Assembly (NCBI GenBank): GCA_031673915.1
Contig: CP125277.1
Coordinates: 248,001-312,000, forward strand
Direction of reading: 5' to 3'
DNA from: CGIF01 sp031673915
GTDB taxonomy: Bacteria; Bacillota_I; Bacilli_A; Mycoplasmatales; CGIF01
DNA length: 64,000 bases
Position 1 is the stretch's first letter; every line of letters begins with the position of its first letter. The notes beneath the pieces are model-generated. The model was given only the letters and a program-made list of their open reading frames with translations, was not told the DNA's origin and ran no database searches. Both the position numbers and the translations under genes were made by a program. Below, piece after piece: positions 1 through 10,967 of this stretch.

Positions 1-324
1 AGCGTATAAAGTCTCTAATTTAAGTTTTCTTGGAAAATTTATTTTTGTTATTTCGTTTCCTCAGCATTTAAGTTCAGTAAGTTTTAAACATTTAGATAAA
101 TCTAAAGCAGTTATTTCGTTATATGAGCAATTTAATTTTTCTAGATTAATAAAGTCAGAAAGATCTAAGTCTCCATTTAATTTATTCCAATCATTTTTAG
201 CAGTTCAATCTCCCTCATTTCAACCACTTAAATCTAATTCTTTAATTTGAATTCTTTCGGATTGTGGATAATTTTCATTCAGATAATTTTGAGCATTGTT
301 TTCTTTATTTATTATTTTTTTCAT
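1..324 (-). CDS. LRR protein, N-terminal part (runs off left edge)
   Basis: The first 108 residues of a leucine-rich-repeat protein are visible; the rest lies outside the window. It starts at an ATG at 324-322 (MKKIINKEN...), followed by a short polar leader and LRR units of the form LDLSxFINLEKLNCSYNEIT. In-frame TGA codons fall where the related LRR proteins of this window carry Trp. It is divergent from the LRR-HET gene at 1024, so the 700-bp gap probably holds both promoters. Whether it also carries a HET domain cannot be seen. LRR identity is clear; function is unknown, probably protein-protein recognition. Confidence 0.8.
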
Positions 325-1023
325 TATACTTTGTTGATTTTTTTTAATTTATATTTGTTTTTTAATAATCACTGAAAATCTAATTAATTATTAGTATTTA
401 TTAACTAAATTGTCAGAATTACATGTTTATTTTTAATGATTAGAAAATGTTAAAATTATATTGATTATGGCAATATTAGATTTATTTCTAATCTATTTAG
501 AAAATTAGGTTAATAATTGTTTTAGAAAATTTTATATAGGAGTGCTTGATGCAGTTTGATTTATATTTAACAATGTATATAATTATATTCTATCTTTTTT
601 GAAGTGTTTTATAATTTATTAATAATTTATGAAATAAAAAAATCAGATTAATTTCGATAATTGGTAACGTATTCAAAACAAATTTAGCTTCTAATAATTA
701 GTAAAATGTATCTTTTTACTCTTTTTTAATAAAGAAATTTTTAGTATTAGCAGAGATTTTTTTAATTTTATTTGAGTAATTTCAACTAATTTTTGTTAAA
801 AAATATGAAAGTATATAGAATGAGCATATTTCTCTTAAGTAAGTATAGAATATAGTTTGCAAGAGTGAATATTGCGAGTCATAGAGAAATATCAAAATTA
901 CTACTAATTGAATAAATTTTTAAGATTATAAAATGTTATTTCGTAACTTACATAAAGTTAGGTTCATTAGAAAGATATTAATATATTAATATAATAAACA
1001 AAAAAATTTAAAATTATAATATA
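325..1023. other. Intergenic, AT-rich, divergent promoters likely
   Basis: Roughly 700 bp of very AT-rich sequence between two divergent LRR genes. I see no reading frame of useful length and no convincing structured RNA. An in-frame TAA at 1009-1011 limits the start of the gene at 1024. Confidence 0.5.
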
Positions 1024-4011
1024 ATGATAACAGCTCAATTTTGATTAGATAAAAGGTATCCCAAAGAAGTAAGGGAATCAGTAAAAAACTTATATTTGCG
1101 AGGCAAAGAATTGACAGGTGAATTAGACCTAAGAGAATTTATTAGTTTAGAGAAGTTAGATTGTTGTTTTAATCAACTTACTAGTTTAAACTTAAATGGT
1201 CTTAAAAATTTAGAAGTTCTTTACGCTAATGATAACCTTTTAACTGATTTAAATTATTCAGATTTAGATCCAGGAAAATTAACTGGTTTAATTATTGATA
1301 ATAATAATCTTTCTCAGCAAAATGTTTCTGTTTTTAAAAACTTTGTTAATCTTGAAGATTTACGAATTGGAAGTGATGATCGAGAAAAAATTAATAAAGG
1401 AATTTATAATCGATTTTATGGTTCATTAGAATCATTAAAAGATCTAACTAGATTGCAAGATTTAGGAATTAATAATACTGATATTAACAGTGGAGTTGAA
1501 TATTTACCAAGTAATGTCTCAGTCATTCGTTATTCTACAACCAGAGTAGGAAATAGATTGAAAGATATAGCTGAGGAATTAAATACTTTTCTTAATCAAA
1601 GAATTAGTGAGAATTGAAAATTCTTTCATCATAACTTTACAGAACAAAGCGAGAGAGAATGAAGATATCGAGGTTTTAGTTCTCATGATGTTGAAAAATG
1701 GATTAAAGTAGGATTACAACCTGAAGAATGGGAGCTAGCATCTTATCTAAGAGCTAATAATTATAATCCAATATTAGAACTAAATCTAACTGAATTAAGA
1801 AAAGAGGATCGAAGTGCTCAGAAGTATTTAGATAGAAAATACTCTGAAAGTGAAAAAAAGTGAGAAAACTGACTAGATATTAGTCGAAGTGGTTTAGTTG
1901 GCGGTTTGGTTCTCGAAAATTGAACAAATTTAGAGAGATTAGATTGCTATAATAATAAATTAGCTAACTTAACTATTAATAATTGTATTTCATTGACTAG
2001 AATTGAGTGTATTTCTAACATTATAAGTAATTTGACTGTTAATAATTGTCCTGAAATTGCTGTTTTGAGTGTTAAAATTAATAAACTTTCTAATCTAACA
2101 TTTTTAAACAACTTAAATCATGAAAAATTAGTTATTCTTTATCTTGATAATAACAATTTTGCTCCACAAAATTTGGATATTTTTAGGAATTTTACTAACT
2201 TGAAGTTTCTCTATTTAAATGATAATAATTTTTTTGGTAGTTTGCAACCTTTACAAAACTTGACTAAGTTAGAAAGATTAGGTATTTCTGGTAATGAAAT
2301 AAACGATGGATTAGAATATTTATCGAATAGTTGTAAAGAAATTAGTTGCAGGGGAAAGATGTATGGTGATTTAGTTCTTTATGGAAATAATTTGACTGTT
2401 TGACAAGAGGCTCATTCACATTTAATGAAGACTTTTGCTAATCAATCAACAGCAAACTACTATGGTCAGGTTGAACCGGAGGTTTTAACTACTAAACCGA
2501 AATATTTAAATGAGAAATTAAGTAGTGATACTATTTCAGTAACTAGTCATGATCTCTTTGATTTAGACTACTCAAAATTTATTCTTCGTGATGGTCGACC
2601 TTTTAGCTGAGAAACTCAGTCAGAGTCTAAATTTTTAATTTCTGATAAAATGCCACTTCGTCTTTATGACCTATCACGAGATAAGGTTGAGTTAACAGAA
2701 GTTAATAAAGTTACTGATTATATTATTATTTCTTATTGTTGAGGAACAGAGTGAGAAAAGACACCGCAATCATATGGACAAGTTTATCAAACTGATTTAA
2801 CTAAACTAGGCAGAAAAGCGCTTAATAAAGTAAAAGCCTTTTATCAGAGCCATAAAGAAGCAGGAGTTCCTGCTCATATTTGAATTGATAATTTTTGTAT
2901 CAATCAAACTGACACTGCTGAAAAAGGAGTTGAAGTTAGGAACCAAAAGCAATATTATAGCAAAGCTGTAGCTACTTTAGTGTCTATTGATTCTAGCATA
3001 GGAAAAATAGAAGGAAGAAACGAACTAGAATTCACTAAACATGTTACTCGGGAAATAATGTCTTCACAGTGATTTGAAAGATCTTGAACTTTTCAAGAAG
3101 GTTTTTTGTCTAAACAAACAATTTTCATGTTCGATGATTGCTTAGTCGACGGTCGCATATTGTCTCAATCTTGAGGAGCTCTTCAAAATGAGATAGTCAA
3201 TAGTTATTCACTCTCATTAAATAAGAATTTACGTATTTTCATCACTCCATTAGGTTGAAGTTATGGAAAGAATGAGAAGCAAAAGGTTAACTTAGGTTTA
3301 ATACAATCTCTTTATTCTGTAAAAGATCGTCAGCAAACAGTGCAAATTGATGGCATTTATTCGATTTTAGGTTTATTACCGTATGGAGAAAAAGTGAAGT
3401 CTCAATATAAACCTTCTGGTCAAGTATACAATCAAGAAGATTTAGAAAAGGCTTTATTGGAAATTATGAAAATTGCTGTTCAAGAAGGTAATTATCAAGA
3501 GATTTTTGCTTGACAAGGTTCGCGTAGAAATGAGCCAGAATTATGATTAATACCACGGGTTAAAGATAATGGCTCAGTTGACATTAGAAGAGTAATAGAT
3601 AGCGTTGGATATCAACCAAAAAATATTGAATTAACTTCTAACGGGATTAATTTGATTGGTTTTAAGTTTGTGATAGATTTCATTAGACCAAGAAATGATG
3701 ATAAGTTATGAGTTCAAGAAAATCAAAAGGTATTTCAGTTAAAAGGGATTGTTGAAAACTTGGATAAGATAAAATCCGGTGATGCTTTGGTAATACCCGA
3801 AGAACAAAACGGAGATAAAAAGTTTGCTATTTTGATACCTAATAATGAAAATGATTCAATAGATACAGTAGAATTTAGTATAATACCTTCATCTGATAAT
3901 GTATATTCATCACTCAAAGTCCAAAAGTTATTTATTGACATTGTTAAAAAAGAAGTGATTTCTGATAAGATAGAGACAGATTACTTCTTAGATTTAAATA
4001 AATGAATATAA
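1024..4011 (+). CDS. LRR-LRR-HET domain protein, 995 aa
   Basis: A single frame when TGA is read as Trp. The start is ATG 1024 (an in-frame stop lies at 1009) and the stop is TAA 4009-4011. Residues about 20-160 form one LRR array and about 280-440 a second, each ending in the same signature (FYGSL..LxxLTxLxxLGI, then GxEYLP/S). Residues about 560-720 are a HET domain: ISYCWG at 569-574, WIDNFCINQ at 620-628, and WFERSWTFQEG at 683-693, all hallmarks of the fungal heterokaryon-incompatibility domain (PF06985). A C-terminal region of about 270 residues follows, with SILGLLPYGEK. In fungi HET domains trigger incompatibility cell death; here an LRR array may provide recognition, which is inference. 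No signal peptide or membrane segment is obvious. It is paralogous to 13588-17868. Confidence 0.9.
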
Positions 4012-4435
4012 TAATATTCATTGAAAATTTGACAAGCAACTAATTTGTCAATGAGAAAATAATAACTAAAATTTTAATAATTTCATAATTTTCCTAAAAT
4101 AAGTATTACTAACTATTCTAAATTGAACGTTAGAATTTCATTTGAAAATTTATTAGTGAAGTTTAAATAAACTTTGCATCACTATATTATCAGTAATTAA
4201 TCATTTCTAAATTTATATTTTGATAAATCTAAGTATATCTTTTTTAGGTTTAACATTTTTATTACTAAATTATAAAATTTAGTTCTGAATTATTGTTTTC
4301 CACAATGAGCATTAAAAGAAAAAGTTATTTTATTTATAACTTTTCTTCTTTATTAAAATAGAAAGAATTAACAAAAATAAGTATTATTAAATTCTTTTAG
4401 TAAAAGAATTTATTATATTCAAAAAAATAAATATT
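4012..4435. other. Intergenic, one small inverted repeat
   Basis: No gene is seen. A 7-bp inverted repeat (ttgacaa/ttgtcaa, about 4027-4050) sits just after the LRR-HET stop and could end transcription, although no T-run follows. Confidence 0.35.
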
Positions 4436-4885
4436 ATGAAAAAGAAGAAGATATTTTTATTATCAAGCTCAGTAATTTTACTACTAGTTTTAATAACAAC
4501 TTGAATTATAAGTTTTTATAAATCAAAATCGATTGATTCAACAATTGTAAACAATGATTTAAGTGAAATTATTTTTGAATCAAAAAATTTACCAACATCG
4601 GTATATGAACAAGAAGAAGTTGAAACTAAAGAGATAATTATTAAAAAATCAGAATTAGAGAAAAATTTTAAAGAATTGTTTGAAACACTTATTGTTAAAA
4701 TTCAAAATAAACAATCTTATTTTAATCTTTTAGAGAAAATTAAAGATGTTAATGAAGAAGCAATTGAAAATGGTTTAGATTTAAAACCATTAGCATTTGA
4801 AATATCTAGTTCTAAAAACTTAGATTTATTACAAAATAAAATAATTGAAGTAATCATTAATAAAGATTATTATCCTAGTAAGTAA
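4436..4885 (+). CDS. Membrane-anchored small protein, 149 aa
   Basis: ATG 4436 to TAA 4885. Residues about 6-24 form one hydrophobic segment preceded by KKKK, so the protein is probably an N-terminal signal anchor with the bulk outside the cell or an uncleaved signal. The remainder is a charged, helix-rich region (EEVETKEIIIKKSELEKNF...) without cysteines or a motif I recognise. It stands alone between the LRR-HET gene and the HEPN-MNT pairs. Function unknown; a surface protein is possible. Confidence 0.7.
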
Positions 4886-5055
4886 AACATATTTGCTGTA
4901 TAGAAAACAAACATTCATTAATTCAATAGATAATGTTTTTATATTAGTGTAATTTCAGTTGAGTTAATTTGTTCTAAATTTAATATTCTTTATAATTTAT
5001 ATATAATGAAAAAACTGAAAGAATGTTTTATTAATGCTTGATTTAATAATACTTT

Positions 5056-5346
5056 TTAAGTTAACTGAACTAAGTTTTTTTTAATATTATCTTGAAACCC
5101 TTGACGCATTTTATTTCAACTAACTAGTTCGACAAAAATAGGTAATCGAGATTCAGAAAATTCATCCTTAATAATCCCTATCTCTTTTCTCGGAATGTCA
5201 TTGAAATAACAAAGGTCTAGATCGGAATATGGTTTAGAGGTTCCCTTAACTCTTGATCCATAAGCATAGAATTGATAAGGATATTTGGAAAGAATATCTT
5301 TGACAATTTTTAGATGTTTATCTTCTAATTGAATATTATTTTCCAT
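5056..5346 (-). CDS. MNT-family nucleotidyltransferase (antitoxin), pair 1
   Basis: 96 aa, ATG at 5346, stop TAA at 5058-5056; the last 20 residues depend on reading TGA as Trp. It is a minimal nucleotidyltransferase with the GS-x-D-x-D active site: YGSRVKG followed by SDLDLCYF. In HEPN-MNT systems the MNT protein is the antitoxin and can AMPylate the HEPN toxin on a Tyr near its RX4HXY motif. Its start lies inside the end of the HEPN gene (11-nt overlap), so the two are translationally coupled with the toxin first. Assignment to the family is confident; activity is inferred. Confidence 0.85.
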
Positions 5347-5839
5347 AATTTAATTCCTTTGCTTTGAATTCTTTTAAGTTGTCAATTAAAGATTCTATTT
5401 CTTTAATAAAGTCTGGTAAAATTTCGAAAATGTCTTCGAGAATATCAGAATCATAAGAATGAACTGTTTCATTTCTAATAGTTAAAAAATCAAATCAAGC
5501 TTCTGGATCCCTAATTAATTCAATCTTAAGAGCTTCTCTAAATGTGTCTTTAGAATAACGAACATCAATTCCGATGCTTTTTAAAACCTTTTGTAAAGTT
5601 TTTCAAGCAATTTCATAAGTTATTTCAAATAATTGAACTGCTGATGTTTGATATGTTCTAAATAATTCTCCTTCTGAATATTTAGCACTTTCTAATGTCT
5701 TAGATAGAGAGTTTTTCATGCTAATTAGTGGCTTGATATCTAGAGATCCATGAATTAAGTAGTTTTCTACTACTTCTCCTCTAGATTCAATTAATTTTGC
5801 AATCTTCTCTCTATTGTTTTTTTTGCTTAAATTATTCAT
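5336..5839 (-). CDS. HEPN-domain toxin, pair 1
   Basis: 167 aa, ATG 5839, stop at 5338-5336. This all-helical protein belongs to the nucleotidyltransferase substrate-binding (HI0074-like) HEPN family. It ends in RNETVHSYD, an intact RX4HXY motif: R, H and Y are the RNase and AMPylation residues in characterised HEPN-MNT toxins. It overlaps the downstream MNT gene by 11 nt. Expected role: RNase toxin neutralised by the MNT partner. A second, related pair lies immediately upstream (5920-6655). Confidence 0.85.
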
Positions 5840-5919
5840 AATTTTTTTAATATCTCGCTTATAAGTTTAATAATATTTATTTTTCATTAATTTTTCAATA
5901 AATTTTATAACTTTTAACT

Positions 5920-6234
5920 TTAGTGTAAGTTTTTTTCAATGGGGATTTTTTTCATTGATTTAAGATCTTTAATAATTAATTTTTGAAAATCTTTTGAGAT
6001 TCAATTTCAATTCACTAAATCAACTTTAAAAGGTAAATTTGAATTTTCAAAATCCTCTTGGATCATTCCAATAGTAATAATAGGAATATATTCTTTATAG
6101 CAAAGATCTAAGTCAGAATAATCTCGTGCAAATCCTTTAGTTCGAGAACCAAAAGCATAAAAATCATAAGGATATTTATTAATAATATTATTAATAATTG
6201 TTAAATGATTATTTTTTATTTGAATCATTTTCAA
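5920..6234 (-). CDS. MNT-family nucleotidyltransferase (antitoxin), pair 2
   Basis: 104 aa, ATG 6234 (a second ATG is two codons in), stop TAA at 5922-5920, with two C-terminal TGA codons read as Trp. The active site is FGSRTKG then SDLDLCYK. It overlaps the HEPN gene upstream by 26 nt. It is clearly paralogous to the MNT at 5056-5346 but diverged, which may allow two non-cross-reacting pairs to coexist. Confidence 0.85.
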
Positions 6235-6655
6235 CTTCCTTTTCTTCTAACGTTGAAATTAATATATTCAGATCTATTAAAAATTCTTTTGCTGTATTAA
6301 AAAACAAATCGTCTAGAATTTCTTTATCATAACAATGAACTGTAATATTTCTCTTTATTAAGTAAGAAATTCATTTTTCAGCATCTTCAATTATTCCAAC
6401 TCTTAATGATTCACGAAAAACATCTCTTGGAGAATTTACATCAATTCCTTTAATAAAAAGGATTTTCTTCATTAATTTTCAAGATAGTTCATAGCAAATT
6501 TCAAAGCCTTGAACAACGCCCATTTTTTCACCCTCATTCTTTGCATTTTTAGAAACTCTTTCTAAAACATCACGAGCTTTAATTAGCGCTGTGTAATCAA
6601 TATTTTCATAGAAATATCTTTTACTCAAAATTTTATTATTTATGTCTTGATTCAT
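6209..6655 (-). CDS. HEPN-domain toxin, pair 2
   Basis: 148 aa, ATG 6655, stop at 6211-6209. Helical HEPN protein with RNITVHCYD near the C-terminus, again an intact RX4HXY motif. Shared features with pair 1 include an ISW/ITY..AWK helix and FRESLR/FREALK. It is the first gene of a two-gene unit with the MNT gene at 5920-6234. Likely an RNase-type toxin. Confidence 0.85.
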
Positions 6656-6804
6656 AATTAAATTCCTTTTTAGTTAATAAACTTATTAAGTTTATTATTA
6701 TGGTTATAGTTAATTTTTATTTGGTTTCAATTTTTTATTTTTCATTCAACATAATTATTAATTAATTTTTGATAATGAAATTGCTTAGTAAAAATAAATT
6801 TTCA

Positions 6805-8386
6805 TTAGTTATTTATATAAAACTCATTATTATTGATTTCAACAATATCTTTCTCTATTTTATTATCTTCTTGACTTGGAAAGATCAACTGCAATGACTT
6901 TTTCACCGCTTTGTATCAACTAAAAAAATTTAAAGTATTTAAAAAAAGAGTTGTCAATATCTTTAAAAGATAAGCGAAAATCATAAAAGCAAAGATGCCG
7001 ATGATTAGATAAATTAAATACTTTTGGAAGTTAGAATAATCTGTGAATTTGCTGAAGAGAAATGCAGTATTTAAAGTTTCAATATGATTTTCATCAATAC
7101 TTATTAAGGGAAATTTATTCAACTCTTTTATCAAATAAGACCCATTGAGAGTTTAAAAATAATGTTCCTGTATTACTTAATCTTTCATCTCTATACTTTT
7201 TAATCAAATCATTATTTTCTGCTTCTAATTGAATTATTTTTGCAGAAAGGATTTCATTACTATTGATTTCTCTTAATAAAACTTTGTTTAGATTGTTTAA
7301 TTTGTTATTAAGAATTGCAACTTGAATTTTCCTAAATGATAGTAGAAAGTTTTTGTTAACAAACTCTGATTTAAATTCTTCATTTCTATTATTTAATCTA
7401 GCATTCTCAGATTTCTTTAAATCAATTTCTCTTCATAATATTTCAGTATTTTAATTTGCTTCTGTTAATTTGTTTCGTAAAGATTCAATATCTAAACCTC
7501 TTATATCTTGAATACTTAAATTAGAAATAGTTGCTTCTTCCAAAGCAATTCTTTGTGATTCTTGATATTCAGTCATTTGTTGATTTAAATCAATGATTTC
7601 GCTGGAGTATTTATTATTTTCTGTTTGTAAATAATTGACTTCATTCTGTAGGGAAGTCACTAGAGATTTATCTGCGACATTAGAAGAAATTGTTGAATAA
7701 AGCATTTTTGTTCTAAATAAAGAAAACACTGATTCGCCATGAATTTCTTTTTCAAAATTGAACTTATCTAGTTCCTTAAAAATTTCTTTAAATCTTTCTT
7801 CATTGAATTGGCAATTGACTAGTTTATATAATTCGATTTGAATTTTTTTATTATAGATATAATTCTTTAATTTTTTCTTTAATTCTAAACATTTTTTACT
7901 ATGATCATCGCTTTGACAGCCAATATAAGTTACAGTATTAGATAAGTATTCAATACCTTCTTTGACATCGGTTGTTCCTAAACATATTCATTCTAGTCTA
8001 GTAAGATTTTTAAGTGGTTTTAGAGTTCCTGTCCATTGATTATATTCTCCCTGCTTTATTACAATTGATTAATCCAATATCTAATCATTTCAAATTGATT
8101 AAATGAGAGAAAGGAGCTAATGTCGATTCTGGAAAAGAATTGGCTGTTAGTTGTAATCTTTCGAGAGAACTTGAAAAAGATTTAATTGATTTAATGTTGA
8201 TTTTGATAAAAGGAAGATATATTTCTTTTAGATCAATAAAGTTTTTTAAATTTATAAATTTTCCATTTAGATCTTGAGGAACATTGCTGAAAATTCTTAA
8301 TAATCCTTCTCTATTACGGCTAATTCTTTCAATCCCCTTTTCTTAATTAGATAAGTTTTATCTAATCATTATTGTGCGTCTGTCAC
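6805..8386 (-). pseudogene. Decayed LRR-coiled-coil-membrane protein gene
   Basis: A GTG at 8386 after an AAGGAG site begins TDAQ, then a TAA interrupts what would be Q-x-WLDK in the paralogues. LRR segments follow in shifting frames, with a break around 8051-8065 where DIGL and GEYNQWTGTL lie in different frames. A coiled-coil stretch (about 7730-7455) then meets a second in-frame TAA (after TEAN). The same frame continues as NTEILWREIDLKKSEN to about 7125. A last piece in another frame (7134-6805) carries a hydrophobic segment (YLIYLIIGIFAFMIFAYLL). At least two nonsense changes and two frameshifts make this a broken gene. The last piece might survive as a separate small membrane protein. 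Confidence 0.7.
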
Positions 8387-8836
8387 GTGGTTTTCTCCTT
8401 TATTTATAAAGAAAATTATTGGAAAAATGTTCGTCTTTTATATCTTGAGAGATTAAAAGAGATAAAAATTATTTAAATCTATTTCCAATAGGTTTTCAGT
8501 TTCCATCTAACTACTGCTTGATAAATTGTTTGTTAGATGGAGTTGTTTGATTTTTCGTTAATATATAATTAACCGTGAATATTTTCTCAGCAATCTTGGC
8601 AAAACATTATAATATTCATAATGTTTCAATAGAATCTTAGTAAAGACCTTTTTTGATATTACTATAAAGTTCTTCACGTTCTGAACATTGTTTTAGCATT
8701 GCACCTCTTTCCCCCTTTCAATTTTTTATTAAGAGATATTTTAATTAATTTCTTTATATAAGATTAAATACCAAATATTTTCTAAAATATAGAATAATAT
8801 AATAAATATAATTAACTAAATAAAGGCCTATATATA
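8387..8836. other. Intergenic with a hairpin; no clear gene
   Basis: An inverted repeat ccatctaac/gttagatgg (about 8506-8543) stands in the gap. A 20-codon frame on the minus strand near 8700 (MLKQCSEREELY...) follows a good GA-rich ribosome site but is too short to call. Nothing else is seen. Confidence 0.35.
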
Positions 8837-9148
8837 ATGAATAATAAAATTGATTCAGTTTCTCAGTTAAAAGCGGAGAACAAAATTTTAAAAGTAAAAT
8901 TGGAAGAAATTAATAAAACAACTCCAGTTTTAATTTACGATAAAAATGCAACAGTTTGAGAGTTTGCAAAGAAAGTATTATTTACTAAATACTTTTTAAT
9001 AACATCAATTTATTACTTTTTTTTAAAAGCAGTAATTTCATCTTTCTTTACAGTTTTTATTTGAGAATATTGTAAATTGGAAGTTGGTGTTAGTAATTTA
9101 AAATCTGCTTTCTTCCTGCTTTTATCTAAACTTTTTTCTAAAAGCTAA
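8837..9148 (+). CDS. Small two-segment membrane protein, 103 aa
   Basis: ATG 8837 to TAA 9148. Residues 1-45 are a charged helical region, followed by two hydrophobic stretches (about 53-68 and 70-95) rich in F, I and L. Two TGA codons are read as Trp. It is convergent with the gene at 9153-9452, leaving only 4 nt between stops. Function unknown. Confidence 0.6.
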
Positions 9149-9152
9149 ATAT

Positions 9153-9452
9153 TTAGTTAATCTCTTCTTTATTAGAATTAGATTCTTTTTCAGCACGAGC
9201 TTTTTTAATTGATTCAATTCTTTCGTTGACTTCGTCTAAAGTTTTGTATTGGATATTTTCATTAATTATAGTTGAATCTTCGTTGACTGCTTTGTTTTCT
9301 TTAGAATTATCTATAGTTTCTTTTACAGAAGAATTTTCAGCGATTTTTCTTTCAACAATTACTATTCTTTCCTTTGGATTTTTAAAGAGGTTATAAATAC
9401 TCATTGTTAGTGCGATGATTGCTGTTGTGTTAAAAATTGTTTGTTTGTTCAT
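9153..9452 (-). CDS. Small membrane-anchored protein, 99 aa
   Basis: ATG 9452 to TAA 9153. A hydrophobic segment at residues about 7-23 is followed by a long charged tail (KERIVIVERKIAENS..., ending KAEKESNSNKEEIN) predicted to be helical. No cysteine or catalytic motif. It lies just beyond the 3' end of the TnpB relic. Function unknown. Confidence 0.6.
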   Translation of the reverse strand: MNKQTIFNTTAIIALTMSIYNLFKNPKERIVIVERKIAENSSVKETIDNSKENKAVNEDSTIINENIQYKTLDEVNERIESIKKARAEKESNSNKEEIN

Positions 9453-9494
9453 AATTTGTTTATTTTCTTTTTTCTTTTGTGTGTGCGTTTTAAG

Positions 9495-9530
9495 CTTCTC
9501 GGATTTTAACTCGAAGGTTCACACCGAACC
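9495..9530 (-). ncRNA. Paired hairpins at the 3' end of the TnpB relic (possible omega-RNA/right end)
   Basis: Two adjacent hairpins: cttctcg...gaag (9495-9516) and ggttc-acacc-gaacc (9516-9530). They lie 25-60 nt past the stop of the decayed tnpB, where IS200/IS605 and IS607 elements keep their right-end hairpin and encode the omega guide RNA. This is positional inference; the element is dead, so the RNA may be a relic. Confidence 0.35.
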
Positions 9531-9555
9531 TATTAATGAATATTAAATGATTAAT

Positions 9556-10213
9556 TTAGCTTTCTTTATAATATTTATTAAGGTTCTTATTTGAATTTTT
9601 AGATTGTAACATTGATTTGATTTTTAAATCTTCAATGGCAATCAAATCGTTTTTATTAATTAATTCTTTCGATAGTTTGCGAAGGAAGTCTTTTCTTTGA
9701 TTAACAACTTTTTCATAAGCGCTAGATAAGACCTTAATTGCTTTGTTTCTGCGATTACTTCCTTTAATTCTTCTTGAAACGATTTGATGATTTAACTCTA
9801 ACTTTTTCTCTGATTGTTTGGGATATCTAGGATTAGTTATTAATTGACTATTGCTATTTGCTAAGAAATACTTAATTCCAAGATCAATTCCAATTTCTTG
9901 ATTAGTTTTAGATAGAATGTTTTCTCAACTTCAACTAAAAAACAAGCGTAATATTTATGATTTTTCTTAATAATTAAGCAAGTATTAATTTTACCTTCAA
10001 TTTCTCTACTTAATCTAATATTAACTTTTCCTATTTTCGAAAGAGTTAATATATTGTTTTCAAATTTAAATCAATTTGCGCAATAAGTATAGATAAAGGA
10101 GTTATAAATTTGATTCATTTAGAAATAGAATTTTTGCATTTTTCATTTTCTTGATCAATCTTATTTTGTTGATCTTTGTTTGGATAAAATCGAAATTTAA
10201 ATGTCTTCAACAT
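9556..10213 (-). pseudogene. tnpB: tnpB (IS605 OrfB) pseudogene
   Basis: ATG 10213 starts MLKTFKFRFYPNKDQQNKI, the classic TnpB N-terminus, but the frame soon breaks. Later pieces in other frames include KIGKVNIRLSREIEG and then GIDLGIKYFLANSNSQLITN, the RuvC-I region with the first catalytic Asp, followed by IAIEDLKIKSML with the RuvC-II Glu. The product ends there, without the zinc finger or the third RuvC Asp, so about the last third is missing. TnpB proteins are RNA-guided nucleases of IS200/IS605-type transposons. At least two frameshifts and a truncation make it inactive. No TnpA transposase is seen nearby. Confidence 0.85.
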
Positions 10214-10219
10214 AATAAA

Positions 10220-10405
10220 TTAAGTCTTTCAAAATATGTTTTTAATTATTATTTCAACAATTTCAATCAACTTCTTAAGTAGATAAATATAAAAGAACTT
10301 AATAAAGAATTTTTTTGTTATTAACTCTTCAGAAATAAATTTTTTAGATTCATTAACATCATTCTTTAAACAAGATACTCATTTTAAAACTTTGTTAGAT
10401 AGCAT
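10220..10405 (-). CDS. Small hypothetical protein, 61 aa
   Basis: ATG 10405 to TAA 10222-10220, directly upstream of the tnpB relic. The C-terminal half is strongly hydrophobic (FFIKFFYIYLLKKLIEIVEIIIKNIF). It contains two TGA-encoded Trp. It could be a remnant of the insertion that brought tnpB rather than a working gene. Confidence 0.35.
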
Positions 10406-10417
10406 AAAGAGTATCTC

Positions 10418-10594
10418 TTAGAAATTATGCTTTAGCCGAAAGTTAATTTTATTTATGATTTGCTTAATTAGTCTGATTCTCATCTTTTGATTACAACGCG
10501 ATTTATTATCAATGAGATCGAGAACAATTTGTTGGATCTCATCGCTATTAAAATCAATTGTTTTAACTTTATCTGATTTGATAAGATTATTCAT
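10418..10594 (-). CDS. Small basic hypothetical protein, 58 aa
   Basis: ATG 10594 to TAA 10420-10418, overlapping the end of the 65-aa gene upstream by 8 nt, so the two are coupled. Acidic N-terminal half, basic C-terminal half (NKSRCNQKMRIRLIKQIINK). A two-gene overlap of small proteins resembles a toxin-antitoxin layout, but I recognise neither sequence. Confidence 0.45.
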   Translation of the reverse strand: MNNLIKSDKVKTIDFNSDEIQQIVLDLIDNKSRCNQKMRIRLIKQIINKINFRLKHNF

Positions 10595-10784
10595 TATAAG
10601 TCTTTGCTTTCATGAATAATTCGCCAAATGTTTCATTAAAACTTTCAGTTGTATTTTCAAAGATTGCTTTTGCAGTTAATTGATCGCTATCTGATTCTAA
10701 TAATTCTGATTTTTTAATAAGTTTGTTAAGTTGAACTTTGTAAAAGTCGAAAGAATTGCTTCCTTCAAATATTTCATTTTTCAT
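10587..10784 (-). CDS. Small hypothetical protein, 65 aa
   Basis: ATG 10784, stop at 10589-10587. Acidic, helical (FDFYKVQLNKLIKKSELLES...). It overlaps the start of the next gene (10418-10594). No domain recognised. Confidence 0.5.
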   Translation of the reverse strand: MKNEIFEGSNSFDFYKVQLNKLIKKSELLESDSDQLTAKAIFENTTESFNETFGELFMKAKTYNE

Positions 10785-10967
10785 TTTCTATATAATTCCT
10801 TTAAAATTAGGGAAAAATCAATAGAAATAACTAAAATTTATATAAGTTAATTTCGTATTGACTTTCACACTCTACTTAAAAAATTCGTCAAAATTTGTTA
10901 TTTAGGTAGAGTTGTTGATTTGATATTTTTTTAATTTAGAATTACTCAATTTTTTATTATAATTTTT

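Noticed and set aside
9481..9540. tRNA-like T-arm (ggttcacaccgaacc)
   Set aside because: No matching acceptor, D-arm or anticodon arm; better explained as the hairpin at the tnpB 3' end.
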